From: Tetrahymena thermophila SB210
Taxonomy: Eukaryota; Ciliophora; Oligohymenophorea; Hymenostomatida; Tetrahymenidae
Length of the DNA: 64,000 nt
Reading direction: 5' to 3'
Assembly: GCF_000189635.1 (NCBI RefSeq)
Contig: NW_002476433.1
Span: 124,001 to 188,000 of the forward strand
The translations under genes were made by a program, and so were the position numbers. This document shows positions 39,481-51,506 of the stretch, in pieces; the stretch's first letter is position 1; the number at the start of each line of letters is the position of its first letter. Below the pieces are notes generated by a model, which had not been told where the DNA came from, did no database searches, and was given only the letters and a program-made list of their open reading frames with translations.

Positions 39481-39603
39481 AAGCAGTTCCTCTATAATAA
39501 AGACGAACTCACCCCTAATTTTTTTTTCCCATTTTTGTTAGTAATATTTAAAGTTTTTTTAGTTTTTGGCTAAAAAAGGTGGCTAACTTTTGAGGAATTG
39601 CTT
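39481..39603. mobile_element. MITE-like element with 12-bp terminal inverted repeats and TA flanks
   Basis: The left end AAGCAGTTCCTC (39481-39492) is the reverse complement, with one mismatch, of the right end GAGGAATTGCTT (39592-39603). Both ends are bordered directly by the dinucleotide TA (39479-39480 and 39604-39605), the target-site duplication produced by Tc1/mariner transposases. The 123-bp interior has no coding capacity and contains poly-T and GGCTAAAAAAGGTGGCTAA segments. It therefore looks like a non-autonomous miniature element; a plain RNA hairpin in non-coding DNA is the alternative. Only one copy was noticed in the window. Confidence 0.5.
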
Positions 39604-40466
39604 TATTTAAGAATTAAAATTCGATTTATTAATAAGATTTTTATATACTTACCAAAATTATGATATTTATTTTCAAAAATAACCATAAATATATTTATAT
39701 TTTAGGTTAAATTATTCAATTATAAAATATTTTAAAATAAAGTACATCATATCCTATTATATTAATAATTTTAAATATTTTCTTCCTACTTTCATCATTT
39801 ATTTAGTACTAATCTTTTTGATTTAAGACACTTGCTCTTTACTTTCAATTATTCTGATTTATAGATTTTTCTTTATCTTTTAATATGAATTAATGTAAAT
39901 TACAATTAAAAAGTTTCAAGAATAATATTTTTAAGTTAAAAATAATATTTTAAATCAATAAATAAAATTAGAATTAAAAAGAAAAGTAAATGAATTAGTT
40001 AAAATTGTTTTAAATTAATTTATATTTTAATGAATATCAAATTATATAACAAATAAATTATTTTTACCTAAGATTAAACCTCAAATTTAAGAAATTAGTG
40101 CAGTTTACTAAATCAGAACACAAGCTTAATGACCAACTACACAAATTTAATTTCGAATTTTAAATATTGAAGAAAATGTTTAAAATTAAATAGTTAGTTA
40201 GAAGGAAAAAACGAAGAAAAAATATAAAATAATAAAGTAATGAATTAATAATAAATCAAAGCATAAGTTGAAAATGAATAAATGAATGAGTAAAATTAAG
40301 AAAGAAAAAATACACATACAAGATAAAAATGAAAAATATATATATAAAATAGCATATGTTATTTTTATATACTTATTGTTAGTTACAGAGTATGGATTTG
40401 TGGATATAAAGTATTCTGATATTTATTTTTGTTTCTTATTTTACTACTTTAAATTTTCAAGTTCTT

Positions 40467-40470
<4 letters not shown>
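39604..40470. other. AT-rich spacer left of the duplicated pair
   Basis: No supported gene. A 60-codon ATG frame at 40286 reads through hydrophobic A/T-rich sequence into the GATA repeat and is not convincing. Confidence 0.55.

Positions 40471-40520
<50 letters not shown>
40471..40520. repeat. (GATA)n microsatellite
   Basis: About 12 uninterrupted GATA units ending 34 bp before the stop codon of the first membrane-protein paralog. A shorter GATA run occupies the same position beside the second paralog. Confidence 0.97.
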
Positions 40521-40521
<1 letters not shown>

Positions 40522-40553
40522 AAAGATAGAAGTAACAATTATTTACGGTATTA

Positions 40554-42848
40554 TCAGTTTGACTAATTAAGTATTATAGAAGATAGTATTCTATAATCAA
40601 TTACATCTAGATTTTAACTGTTTTCACATCTTGATAAGAAGAGTTTAATTTATTCTAATTGCAACTCTTTTGATTAGAATATTTTAAATTACTCTTAAAT
40701 GTGATTTAAATTAATTTCATCTAGTTAAAATAAAAATTAATAAATTTTAAGCCTTTAATTAGATAAATAGAAGAATACCTGATAATTTACTCGCCGATAT
40801 GTTACACTAATTTGGCTTTATTGATTCAATTGTTATTCCTGTAAGATTTAAAGCAGCAAGCTATTCTTTACTTAATAAAATCATCACAGCTTTTTTTAAA
40901 AATAATATTTCCTTGAAAAACTTAAAGAAATCTAAACTATCATCAATCGACTTCTCTAATTAGTCTTAAGGATCTTGATCAAATCCTACAGATTTTAAAA
41001 ACTCCTTACGCTTGAATAATCTATTGAATAGTTTAAAGTAATAAATATTATATATATTTATTCTATAAACTTAAAAGTAATTGATAAAATTTTAAGCTTT
41101 GCTTGACAAATTAAAGTTTATTGAAAATTAAGTAAAGAATTTTACCTATTTGAAAATAGAATTTTCTCAAGTCTCTGCTAGATAGAGATATTATTTAAAA
41201 TTTTAAAATTTTAGTCTGATTGCCTTTTAATAAGATTAATATTTTTAAACTAGCTTTTTTAAATACCAGGTTGATTTAGTTAGTTAACCTTCTTAAAAAT
41301 GCAAAAATTTTTTTGAGTTGCAGATTGATCCTTAATTATAATATTGTTAGATCCTTTCTGTAAGACATTTAGATTTGATTTTTATTGAGAGAATGATTCA
41401 TTTTTTTAAACATTTGGGACAAAAACTCTCAATTTTTTTTCTAACTTTATGGAATTCTAAAATGTCTCTACCCTATTTAATTTGAGGTTTTATTATTTAT
41501 CCTAAATTTTTGATTCAAAAATTTCATTTGGCTGTTCTTATTCATACTCTTCTTTAATAAAGTCATTTTCTATTTTTTCACTTTTACTAGTCAATAATTA
41601 CTGAAATACAATTTAACTAGATTTTGGTGTCAAACTCTATGGTAAAATATTATGTTGACTTTCTTATTCTTATTCTAATTCAGTTTAAGTTTGTTAATTT
41701 TCATGAATTTAATTCATTTATTATTCTTAAATTGGTTCATTAAAATTAACAATATTGTTACAATTTATGACTTTTAAATATGTACCTAAAAAAAAGTTTT
41801 GTAATAATATAAAAAAAATATCTCTTCGAATAAAACTTTGTGCCATTTTTCTACAAAAATACCCTAAAAGTAGAAGCAAAGCTAAAACACTATTACAAAG
41901 AGCTAAAACTTGAGTAAATATTGGGTATTAAATATTATAGTAAATAATGCTCTCATCTAATCTAAATGTCATTTGAGATAACATTTTATTACTGCTATTT
42001 TTAATTAATTCTGAACGAGAATAAGTATATGTTTAATGATTAAACGAATTTAAAAAAGAATAAATTTCTTTTTATTAAATTAAAAATCCTTTCTTAACTT
42101 AAGTAATTGCTTTTTAAATTTGTAATTCTTCATAAATAAATTGATTTTTCATAAACGGACTTTATATCAGCTTATATTGATCTTAAACAACCTATGAAGA
42201 TGTGTTAAAATAAGAAGTTTATATCTTATAAAAAAAGCCATAACTTAAATCAAATTAGTCTATTGATTATTAGTCTGCACAATTATCTGGAACAGTAGTT
42301 TTGTATTAATCAGTATCTTAGCAATTATATGTGATTAGCGTTAAGTATGAAAATAATTTACTAAAGTCTGCTAAATTAGTTAACTTAAGATCAGGATTTT
42401 AACTAAAATCTAAGCAGTAAAAGCCTTTTAATTGTGGATTTTAACATTTTACTATATTCAAAGGTATAATTTGAAATTTATTATTATTTGAGGATATATA
42501 ATAACTCAAAAGTACTTTATATGTTTTATTTTACTCTTCTTCTAATTCTATTAAAGTTTTACCTTATAAGAGTGAATAATAACCAAATGCAAACATATCA
42601 CTATTTAATTACACATCAATCCCATCAGATACTATACCTTGCTATCTAACATTAGGTTCCATTTATCCATCAAAGTAGAGGTATGATTAATAAAAGAAGT
42701 AAATGCCAGTTAAAATAACAATTATGATTGTTAAAATAGAACCAAAAATAGTTCTTTTTTTTAAGTATTATTTACTTGCATTAAATTAAATGGATTCAGA
42801 GAATATGTCTAAATTCTTAAAAAACTCCAATACCTTTATTTTTAGCAT
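40554..42848 (-). CDS. ciliate-expanded transmembrane protein family, copy A, 703 aa
   Basis: Exons 41146-42848, 40779-41020 and 40554-40720, 704 codons. Introns are 41021-41145 (125 nt) and 40721-40778 (58 nt). Two membrane segments are seen: GSILTIIIVILTGIYFFY (about 34-52) and LALCNSVLALLLLLGYF (about 312-330). They enclose a roughly 260-residue extracellular or luminal domain with conserved Cys (IVKCQNPQLKGFYCLDFSQN; YNCQDTDQYKTTVPDNC), followed by a Gln/Glu/Lys-rich cytoplasmic tail ending LDVIDYRILSSIILNQSN. This layout matches a large family of putative membrane proteins of Tetrahymena and relatives; its function is unknown. The C-terminal intron matters: without it the paralogs would seem to differ in frame. 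Copy B is at 45408-47709. Confidence 0.88.
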
Positions 42849-43690
42849 TTATTTCTACTTTTCTTTCTCAAATTTTTGTTTCAAATAATCAATTTAATTT
42901 ACCAATTTTTTGAATAAAATTATGATTATATATCTCTTTAAATAGCAAAATCACTAAAATTAAATAATAAATATAGTAAATAAAAAGAATGGAAAATAAT
43001 ATATTTTCACAACAGAATATTAATTAGTTTGATAAAACTCTGCATTTAAATAGCAAAATTTATTTATGTAAATTTGATGATTGAGAAAGTTTTGTAACAC
43101 ATAATAATTGTTTTCAAAATAAAAAATTTATTTTTTAAATGGTCAATTAATCATGAATTAGATATTATTGAAAAGTTCTTTATATAAAAACAAAGCCAGT
43201 GTTTTTTAAATTTAAAAAATTAATAAGATTAAAAAAATGATTAAATAAATTAAAATAATAAGATAATTTCCATTTGTATATAAAACGAATTAATTTACTT
43301 TTATTCTTCTCAAAATTCATGTTCAAAATTTGTTTAATAAATTGAATGTTTTTATTATAGCCAAATGTCTAATTTAAATCTAGTGGTTTGGGTATTAATG
43401 AGTTTAAAATTAAATAAAAATATATTTGAAAATGTTAGTTCTAAGCCATTTTTTTTTTAATTCATTTTAATTTATTTTTATTTATGTATTTTTTTTAATT
43501 AAATATTCATTAGTATAACCTATCAAAAATTAAAAGGCATTTAACTCTATAATATATATACAAATATTACAATAGATTTTTAATTTTTAGCCAGATATTC
43601 GTTCATAATTACAGTCTAAAACCCTCATTAGGTAAATACTAATCAATGATTAATAAAATTTATCATAAAATAATTTTTAATAAAAAGGAA
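42849..43690. other. promoter side of copy A, end of duplicated block
   Basis: Sequence up to about 43360 aligns by eye with 47710-48257 (for example GTAAATTTGATGATTGAGA and TTTAATAAATTGAATGTTTTTATTA), so the duplicated block includes the upstream region of the gene. Beyond 43360 the two copies are unrelated. No further gene. Confidence 0.6.
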
Positions 43691-44650
43691 ATGAATAAAA
43701 AGATTATTGTCTTATTATTGCTAGTTGCCCTTTGAGCTGCCTAAACCATGGAAAGTGGCCTCCACGTTCCCATTATTAAGAGAGCTAAAACTGAAATCCA
43801 AAAAAAGAATCTCCTTCTTAGACTTAAGGGTATTTATGACAATATAATATTTTTCAATAAACAAACTTTAATTATATCAATTAATAATTTTAATTTTTTA
43901 TTTAAAATAGATTTTCGGAATACGTGCTAATTCTTATTCTGAAGTTAAGGTCTAAAATTATGCTGATTTACAATATTTCGGTTAAGTTTAAATTGTTAGC
44001 CCTTGCTTAAATATTCACTGTTGTCTTAGATATGGTTTCTTCTGATTTATGTGTTTCAGTAACTGAAATTCTTTAATATACAATTTATTAATATAAATTA
44101 AAGGCATTTTAATTTATAAAATATTAAAAATTTTCACTTATGTTGACACTGTAAGTCCTTCTCCATTTAATAAATAACTAATGAAACCTTTTCTTTTGGA
44201 GATTTGATTGCTAAGAAAGTCTTATTTGCTAATTCTCATTAACTCTCTATGAATTTCTAATCCTCCTAATTTGATGGTATCTTAGTTCCCGCTTTCAAAT
44301 AGCTTTCCAACTTTCACAATTTAACTATTTTCGATTAATTGGTTGCTCAAGTTTTGGTTGCTTAAGAAGTTTTCTCATTCTACTTCTGTGACAAGGAAAA
44401 CAGTGATGATTATGAATTGTTTTTGGGTGGTATCGATTTTTCGTACTACTCCACTGCTTACAAGTACTATCATATTTTCTCTAAACTTGGTACGTTATCG
44501 CTACTAAACCTCAAGCTCAACATTGCTATTGGTAATAGTAGTAGTTTCTTTATTTATGGAATCTCTGTTGTTTTAAATCTGATCATTAAGTTATTCCCTT
44601 CTAAAATTGACTGCACTCAAATCAACACTTACTTAAAATCTAATTAAAAA
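43691..44650 (+). pseudogene. decayed aspartic protease (pepsin/cathepsin D-like)
   Basis: Recognisable relic of a secreted A1 aspartic protease. A signal peptide MNKKIIVLLLLVAL is followed in frame by TGA (43733-43735), the only stop of this code, then the rest of the leader/propeptide (AAQTMESGLHVPIIKRAKTE). After an intron-like segment come NYADLQYFGQVQI and, in a different frame, FTVVLDMVSSDLCV (44014-44055), where the catalytic DTGSS is DMVSS. A third block, in frame from about 44180, has FSFGDLIAKKVLFANSHQLS, FDQLVAQVLVAQEVFSFYF and ELFLGGIDFSYY. The second catalytic motif (D-S/T-G) is replaced by LNLI, and the C-terminal part of the fold is missing. Stop, frameshift, loss of both active-site motifs and truncation all argue for a pseudogene. 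It sits between the tandem membrane-protein copies. Confidence 0.85.
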
Positions 44651-45338
44651 ATACCACTAAAATGTAATTATTTTTTATTTTTTTAATAAGTTTAAATAAT
44701 GTTGTTCTCTATATTTCTTCCAAATAAATTTATTTTTTTAAAAAAAACAAGTAGCTTTTATAAATTAATTCTTCATAATTAATTATTGTAGCTTTGTTTT
44801 TGGTTTAAAATAAATAATTGATTTGATCAATACATAAGTTTATTATACTTTAAATTAGAAATTTATTCTTTAATTTCTTTAAAATATTTTTTTTATCTTA
44901 ATAATTTTTAAGAATATTAAAATTAAAGCTTTAATTCTTAAACTATAAATATATAATATATAAATAAAAAGCAGATATGTCATCGCTTTCATCAAGTAGA
45001 ATAAATTTATTAATTTAAGGTAGTTAAACAATTTTTGAAATAGAAGAAAATCATATCAATTTAATGCAATAAAACAATCTTATAAAAATAGCTGAATATT
45101 AACATTAATTATAGCTTCATTATTTGCTTTAATTAAATTTATTTTATTTATTACAAAAGATGATTTCTTTAAACAAATTAAAAAGTGAATAATCAATCAT
45201 ACACAATAAATAACAAGTATATACTTAAAAAAAAAACTTATTATTTTTATGAATATTATATAATTTTAACTTTTATATATGGTAATTTCTCTAGAATTCT
45301 TTCAATATTAGCAACAATAAATCATCGTGACTAAATCT
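44651..45338. other. AT-rich spacer between pseudogene and copy B
   Basis: No supported gene or repeat. It ends at the GATA/GAAA microsatellite that marks the left border of duplicated copy B. Confidence 0.6.
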
Positions 45339-45380
45339 GATAGATAGATAGATAGATAGATAGAAATAAAGAAAGAAAGA
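45339..45380. repeat. (GATA)n followed by GAAA-type repeat
   Basis: About six GATA units (45339-45363) then AAATAAAGAAAGAAAGATAG, in the same place relative to copy B as the longer GATA tract beside copy A. The homology between the two copies starts here. Confidence 0.9.
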
Positions 45381-45407
45381 TAGAAATAACAAGTATTTAC
45401 GGTATTA

Positions 45408-47709
45408 TCAGTTTGACTAATTAAGTATTATAGATGATAGTATTCTATAATCAATTACATCTAGATTCTGTCTGTTTTCACATCTTGATAAGAAGAATTT
45501 AATTTATTCTAATTGTAACTCTTTTGATTAGAATATTTTAAATTACTCTTAGAGGTGATTTAGATTAATTTCATCTAGTTAAATATAAAGATTAATAAAT
45601 TTTAAGCCTTTAATTAAATAAATAGAAGAATACCTGATAATTTGCTCGCCGATATGTTACCCTAATTTGGCTTTATTGATTCAATTGCTATTCCTGCAAG
45701 ATTTAAAGCAGCAAGCTATTCTTTACTTAATAAAATCATCACAGCTTTTTTTAAAAATAATATTTCCTTGTAAAACTTAAAAAAATCTAAACTATCATCA
45801 ATCGATTTCTCTAATTAGTCTTAAGCATCTTGATCAAATCCTACAGATTTTAAAAACTCCTTACGCTTGAATAATCTATTAAATAGTTTAAAGTAATACA
45901 TATATATTTAATATATTTATTAAATAAATTTAAAAATAATTGATACAATTTTAAAACTTTGCTTGCCAAAATTAAAGTTAATTGAAAATTAAGTAAAGAA
46001 TTTTACCTATTTGAAAATAGAATTTTCTCAAGTCTCTGCTAGATAGAGATATTATTTAAAATTTTTAAATTTTCGTCTGTTTGCCTTTTAATAAGATTAA
46101 TATTTTTAATCTAGCTTTTTTAAATACCAGGTTGATTTAGTTAGTTAACCTTCTTAAAAATTCTATAATTTTTTTGAGTTGCAGATTGATCCTTAATTAT
46201 TATATTGTTAGATCCTTTCTGTTAGACATTTACATTTGATTTTTATTGATAGAATGATTCATTTTTTTAAGCATTTGGGACGAAAACTCTCAATTTTTTT
46301 TCTAACTAAATGGAATTCTAAAATTTTTCTACCCTATTTAGTTTGAGGTTTTATTATTTATCCTAAGTTTTTGATTCAAAAATTTCATTTGGCTGTTCTT
46401 ATTCATACTCTTCCTTAATAAAGTCATTTTCTATTTTTTCTCTATTACTAGTCAATAACTACTGAAATACAATTTAACTAGATTTTGGTGTCAAACTCTC
46501 TGGTAAAATATTATGTTAGCTTTCTTATTCTTATTCTGATTCAGTTTAAGTTTGTTAATTTTCATGAAATTAATTTATTTATTATTCTTAAACTGGTTCA
46601 TTAAAATTAACAATGTTGTTACTATTGATGACTTTTAAATATGTACCTAAAAATAAGTTTTGTAATAATATAAAAAAAATATCTCTTCGAATAAAACTTT
46701 GTGCCATTTTTCTACAAAAATACCCTAAAAGTAGAAGCAAAGCTAAAACACTATTACAAAGAGCTAAAACTTGAGTAAATATTGGGTATTAAATATTATA
46801 GTAAATAATGCTCTCATCTAATTTAAATATTATTAGAGATAACATTTTATCACTTAAATTTTTAGTTAATTCTGAACGAGAATAAGTATAGGTTTAATAA
46901 TTAAACGAATTTAAAAATGAATAAATTTCTTTTTATTATATTAAAAATCCTTTCTTAACTTAAGTAATTGCTTTTTAAATTTGTACTTCTTCCTAAATAT
47001 ATTGATTTTACATAGACGGACTTTATATCAGCTTATATTGATCTTAGACGACCTCTGAAGATGTGTTAAAATAAGAAGTTTTTATCTTATAAAAAAAACC
47101 ATAACTTAAATCAACTTAGTCTATTGATTATTAGTCTGCGCAATTATCTGGAACAATAGTTTTGTATTAATCAGTATCTTAGCAATTATATGTTAGTAGA
47201 TTTAAGTAAGAAAATAATTTAGTAAAATCTGCTATATTAGTTAACTTAAGATCAGGATTTTAACTAAAATCAAAGCAGTAAAAGCCTTTTAATTATGGAT
47301 TTTAACATTTTACTATATTTAAAGGTATCATTTGAAATTTATTATTATTTGAGGATACATAATAACTCAAAAATACTTTATATATTTTATTTTACTCTTC
47401 TTCTAATTCCATTAAAGTTTTACCTTATAAGAGTGAATAATAACCAAATGCAAACATATCACTATTTAACTACACATCAACGTTATCAGATACTAAACTT
47501 TGTTATCTAACATTAGGTTCCATTTATCCATCAAAGTAGAGGTATGATTAATAAAAGAAGTAAATGGCAGTTAAAATAATAATTATGACGGTTAAAATAG
47601 AACCGAAAATAGTTCTTTTTTTTACTTATTATTTACTTGCATTAAATTAAATGGATTCAGAGAATATGTCTAAATTCTTAAAAAACTCCTATACTTTTAT
47701 CGTTGGCAT
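45408..47709 (-). CDS. ciliate-expanded transmembrane protein family, copy B, 703 aa
   Basis: Exons 46007-47709, 45634-45875 and 45408-45574; introns 131 nt and 59 nt; again exactly 704 codons. It is nearly identical to copy A at 40554-42848 with scattered substitutions (for example MPTIKVQEFFKNLD against MLKIKVLEFFKNLD). Length differences are confined to introns and flanks, so the reading frame has been preserved since the duplication. It has the same two membrane segments, Cys-containing extracellular domain and charged tail. Both copies keep the same splice sites. Function unknown; the preserved frame suggests both are expressed proteins rather than one being a relic. Confidence 0.88.
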
Positions 47710-49193
47710 TTATTTCTACTTTTCTTTCTCAAATTTTTGTTTCAAATAATCAATCTAATTTACCAATTTTTTAAATAAAATTATGATTATATAGCTTTGT
47801 GAAATAGGAAAATCACTAAAATTAATAATACACATAATAATAAAAAAAGAATGGAGAAACAAAAATTTCACAGCAGAATATAAATTAGCTTGATAAAACT
47901 CTGCCTTATTAAATCAAAAACATTTAAATAGCAAAATTTATTTATGTAAATTTGATGATTGAGATAATTTTGTAACGCATATGATTTCCCTGTTTTCAAA
48001 ATAAAAATTTTCTTTTTTAAATTTTCAATTAATCATGAATTAGAAGTTATTGAAAAGTTCTTTATAAAAAAATAAAGTCAGTATTTTTTAAATTTTAACA
48101 AATTAACCAAATTAATAAGAATTAATTATTTAAATAAATTATAAATGAAATAAGCAGATTTTTTCCATTTTTATATAAAACGAATTAATAATTTACGTTT
48201 ATGTTTCTCAAAAATTAATGTTCAAATTTGTTTTAATAAATTGAATGTTTTTATTAATTTTTTTATCATTTTTAAGTTGAAATTAATTCCACTACTATAA
48301 TTTTTAGTATTTTTAATATTTCTAAATGTCAAAAAATATTTTTATTGATATTAGTTTCAAAAAAAAAAAAAATAATTACTCCATTACTTCTTTTAAAGTT
48401 ATTAGTTATACAATTCTAGTATAGATTTTACCTGTATAATTAATTAGTTAATTATTATGAAAAAATGAAGAAAAAATATAAAATAAGATAAAAAAGAAAA
48501 ATAAATCAAATAAATATCTAATAAATAAATAACTTAAAACATCTTATTGTTTTAAATTCAAATATATTTTAAAAAATATCTAAATCTAAAACAATTAAAT
48601 TGTTTTAACATAAATTAAAATTTTAAATTTGAAAGATTAATACAGTTTGAAAAGAAATATATATCAAATATAATTCTAATAAATAAGTAAATTAATTAAA
48701 AGTATTTCAAAATACTCATTAATTAATAAGAACCTATTTAATTACAACATAATTTTTTGAAAAATAATTATTAATTATTGAGTAACTAATGCTTATTTAA
48801 AAAAATCTACTTCTATAATCTTTTTAAAAAAAATTATGTTGATTAATTATTAAATAAGGTTACAAATTAGTTAATTAGATATTTTAATTTTCAAAATATT
48901 TTAGCTTTAACTTAAAAAAATTGTATAAATAAATATTTTGTTTATTTTTGCCAATTAATTATATAATCACATATGTGATTTTCATCAAGTTATAATTTTT
49001 ATACGTTGAAAAATTAATATAAGCCCAACTTTTAATCTTAGCTTGCTTAAAAAAAATAATAATCAAAAATTTACATTGTTATAATTTAATTTAAATTGAA
49101 TTTTTTTTTTTTCGCGTAAAAATTAGTAAATCTTTGAGATATTAAAACAAGTTAAAAGGATAAGTAATTAATTTAAGACATAAATAGCTTGAA
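47710..49193. other. promoter side of copy B and spacer
   Basis: 47.71-48.26 kb is the duplicated upstream region; 48.26-49.19 kb is A/T-rich and holds the promoter or leader of the following LRR gene. No additional gene seen. Confidence 0.55.
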
Positions 49194-50861
49194 ATGATGT
49201 AAATGAATGATTGCGAAAGCAATTCATAAAAGGATATTTATTCATTTTTTAGAGAAGATGAATTAGAAAATTTGAAAGTTTTAAAGAGGGTGACTCCCAT
49301 TTTTAGGTGACTATTTTAAAAAGCAAAGGCTTAATATAGATTTTGTTTTTGAATTTAATTATACAGAGTAGAAAATATCGAGTTTATACCAAATTTGTTT
49401 GAGTTCCTCAATAATCTTCCTAATCTTAAGGCAATTGTATTCATAATATTGTATAGCTATTTGACTACTTTATTAGCTTTATTTTAAGAATATAAGTGAG
49501 ATAAATAATCCTAATATAATATTAGAAAAAATGTATTTGATGATCAATCAGTTTAGAGTTTATTTGTAGGTATATCCCAATTAAATGGAGATAGATTAGA
49601 TAATCTAGAAATTTTAGCAGAAGGCGAAACTCTCAATTCTAATCTTCTTTAATTTACTACCTAAATGAATAAATTTCCTAATTTAACATCATTCAAAATG
49701 AACTTATTGTAAGAATTTTCTTTTACATTTCTTAAAACAGCAAGCAAGTAAGAATAAATAGCAGTAATAATATTTTAATAATTAAAGTAACAATTAGCTA
49801 GGAGTTTCAAGCAATGCTTTAGTAAATAACTTATAAAACTTTGCTCATCTAAAAAAGCTTTTCTTAAATTTCGGGTAAATATTAATTTTTTAAATATATT
49901 ATTAAACAGCTGAAAAGAAATTTTATATATTTATTTGATAAAGGTTTACAGGACTTAGCTCAGTTGAAATAAAATCATTAGGTAAAGTTTTAAGAAAGCT
50001 TTGTTTTTTAGAAAAGCTAACAGTAGTGACAATGTAAATAGAAATAATTATAGGAAGTATGCATATTTAAGTCAATAAATTAATATAAAAAGAGATTCAA
50101 ACTGTTAGGATATTGGTTCATGGTTTTAATTTTGCTAAGGAATTGAGTCTTTACATAATTTAAGATCTTTGTTCTTGCTTATGGAGTAAATTTATTATTT
50201 GCTAAATTTTATTTTAATAAAATAATATAAAGCCGTTCAAATATTTCGCATGAAGTAGGTGCTATGATAGCTAACTCATATAAAGAATTAGTTTAGCTGA
50301 GAAAGCTTAAATTATGGTTTAGGTAAATAAAAAAGATAGATTTATTTAATCACTAATGAAAAATTAATATCAAAAAAGATTAAATGAGATTAAGACTGAC
50401 ACTGCTCTTCTCTTTGTGAATGCATTTTAAAAATTAGTTAATTTACAACAATTAGATTTATAACTAGAGTAATTTTAAGAAAGTTATTTCATCCTTATTT
50501 ATATACTAATTAACATTTTAATAAATAAAAGTCATAATTTGATTTTAGATAGATTAGCTTTTAAAATAGCAAGATTAATGATAGTATCTTCATACTAAAC
50601 ATCAACTAGCTTATTTATGGAGTATTTATACCATTTTTATTTTTTGTTTTCAATTTTTTAATCAAATGCACAATTAAAAGAGGAGAAGCAGAAGATATAG
50701 GTGGTACTACTGAAGCCACTTTAGACAAGATAGATGAAATTTTAGATAATTTTGGTTATGATATGAGAAAAAATATACTTTAATTAATCGCTTATAAAAA
50801 AAGAATTTCTGATTAAATACAAAATTCACCATGTTTATAATAACTCAGTATACTTTTTTGA
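49194..50861 (+). CDS. leucine-rich-repeat protein, many short exons
   Basis: Second LRR gene with about one repeat per exon and GT...AG introns of 40-110 nt. Blocks in order: start MMQMNDCESN...ELENLKVLKRVTPIFR (49194-49308); FEFLNNLPNLKAIVFII (about 49360-49450); MNKFPNLTSFKMNLL (to about 49710); LVNNLQNFAHLKKLFLNFG (about 49800-49873); GKVLRKLCFLEKLTVVTM (about 49951-50033); IGSWFQFCQGIESLHNLRSL (about 50100-50187); ANSYKELVQLRKLKLWFR (about 50233-50321); NAFQKLVNLQQLDLQLE (about 50372-50468); and a C-terminal block with RGEAEDIGGTTEATLDKIDE, ending at TGA 50859-50861. The first Met pair is my start choice because it follows an A/T-rich leader. Exact junctions were not all verified. Function unknown. 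Confidence 0.72.
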
Positions 50862-51506
50862 ATGAATAATTAATACCTTAAATATATTTATTTATATCTA
50901 TGAATTTTAAGATTGCTAATTTTTATATTTCTAAGAAAAACAAACGTCTAGAATTCAGAAAATACTAATTAAAAAATATTGCCTGCATATTTAAATATTC
51001 AAATAATTTTCATCTTATAATTATGTGATTTTAATTTATCCTGATTTAAAATGGTGTTTGTTTGTTTGTTTTTTTATGTAGCATTTTTATTTTATTTTAT
51101 GAATGTAAGAATTGAATACAAAAATAAATAACATTTTATAAGTGTGGATTAAAGGTAGATTTAGCAAGAGAAATAAGTAAAGAAATTTATATTAAATTTG
51201 ATAGAATACGAATTTATTTTTGTAAAGTGAATAGAAAGTATAATAATGAGTGCATCTAGAAAGAAGATATTATTATAAATTGAATTATATTAAAATTATT
51301 TATGATATATTGATTGATTATTTATTTATGTATATATGCATGTATGTTTGCATGCTTTGATTTGGGCGAGTGAATGAAATTGGAGGGATATTTATTTATT
51401 TGTTATTTTAAGTAAAAAAATATATTGCTTTTTATAAGTATTTGTTATATAAAAAATATATAAATCAAATAAGATATTAAGAAACATATATTTCAAAAAA
51501 AAGGAC
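50862..51506. other. intergenic spacer, promoter of the SR gene
   Basis: A/T-rich DNA with a short TATGTATATATGCATGTATGTTTGCATG segment near 51328-51355. It should contain the SR gene promoter and leader. No gene seen. Confidence 0.55.

Noticed and set aside
40286..40468. Plus-strand 60-codon frame before the GATA repeat
   Set aside because: Non-coding composition, reads into the microsatellite, no counterpart beside copy B.
40471..40520. CRISPR or telomere-like array
   Set aside because: Simple GATA microsatellite; no spacers, and not the ciliate telomeric G4T2 unit.
43733..43735. TGA as selenocysteine in the protease-like gene
   Set aside because: It sits in a signal peptide and the same gene carries a frameshift and lost catalytic motifs, so decay is the simpler reading.
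45571..45600. Apparent frameshift at the C-terminus of membrane-protein copy B
   Set aside because: The extra base lies inside a short intron (45575-45633) that both copies possess; spliced lengths are identical.
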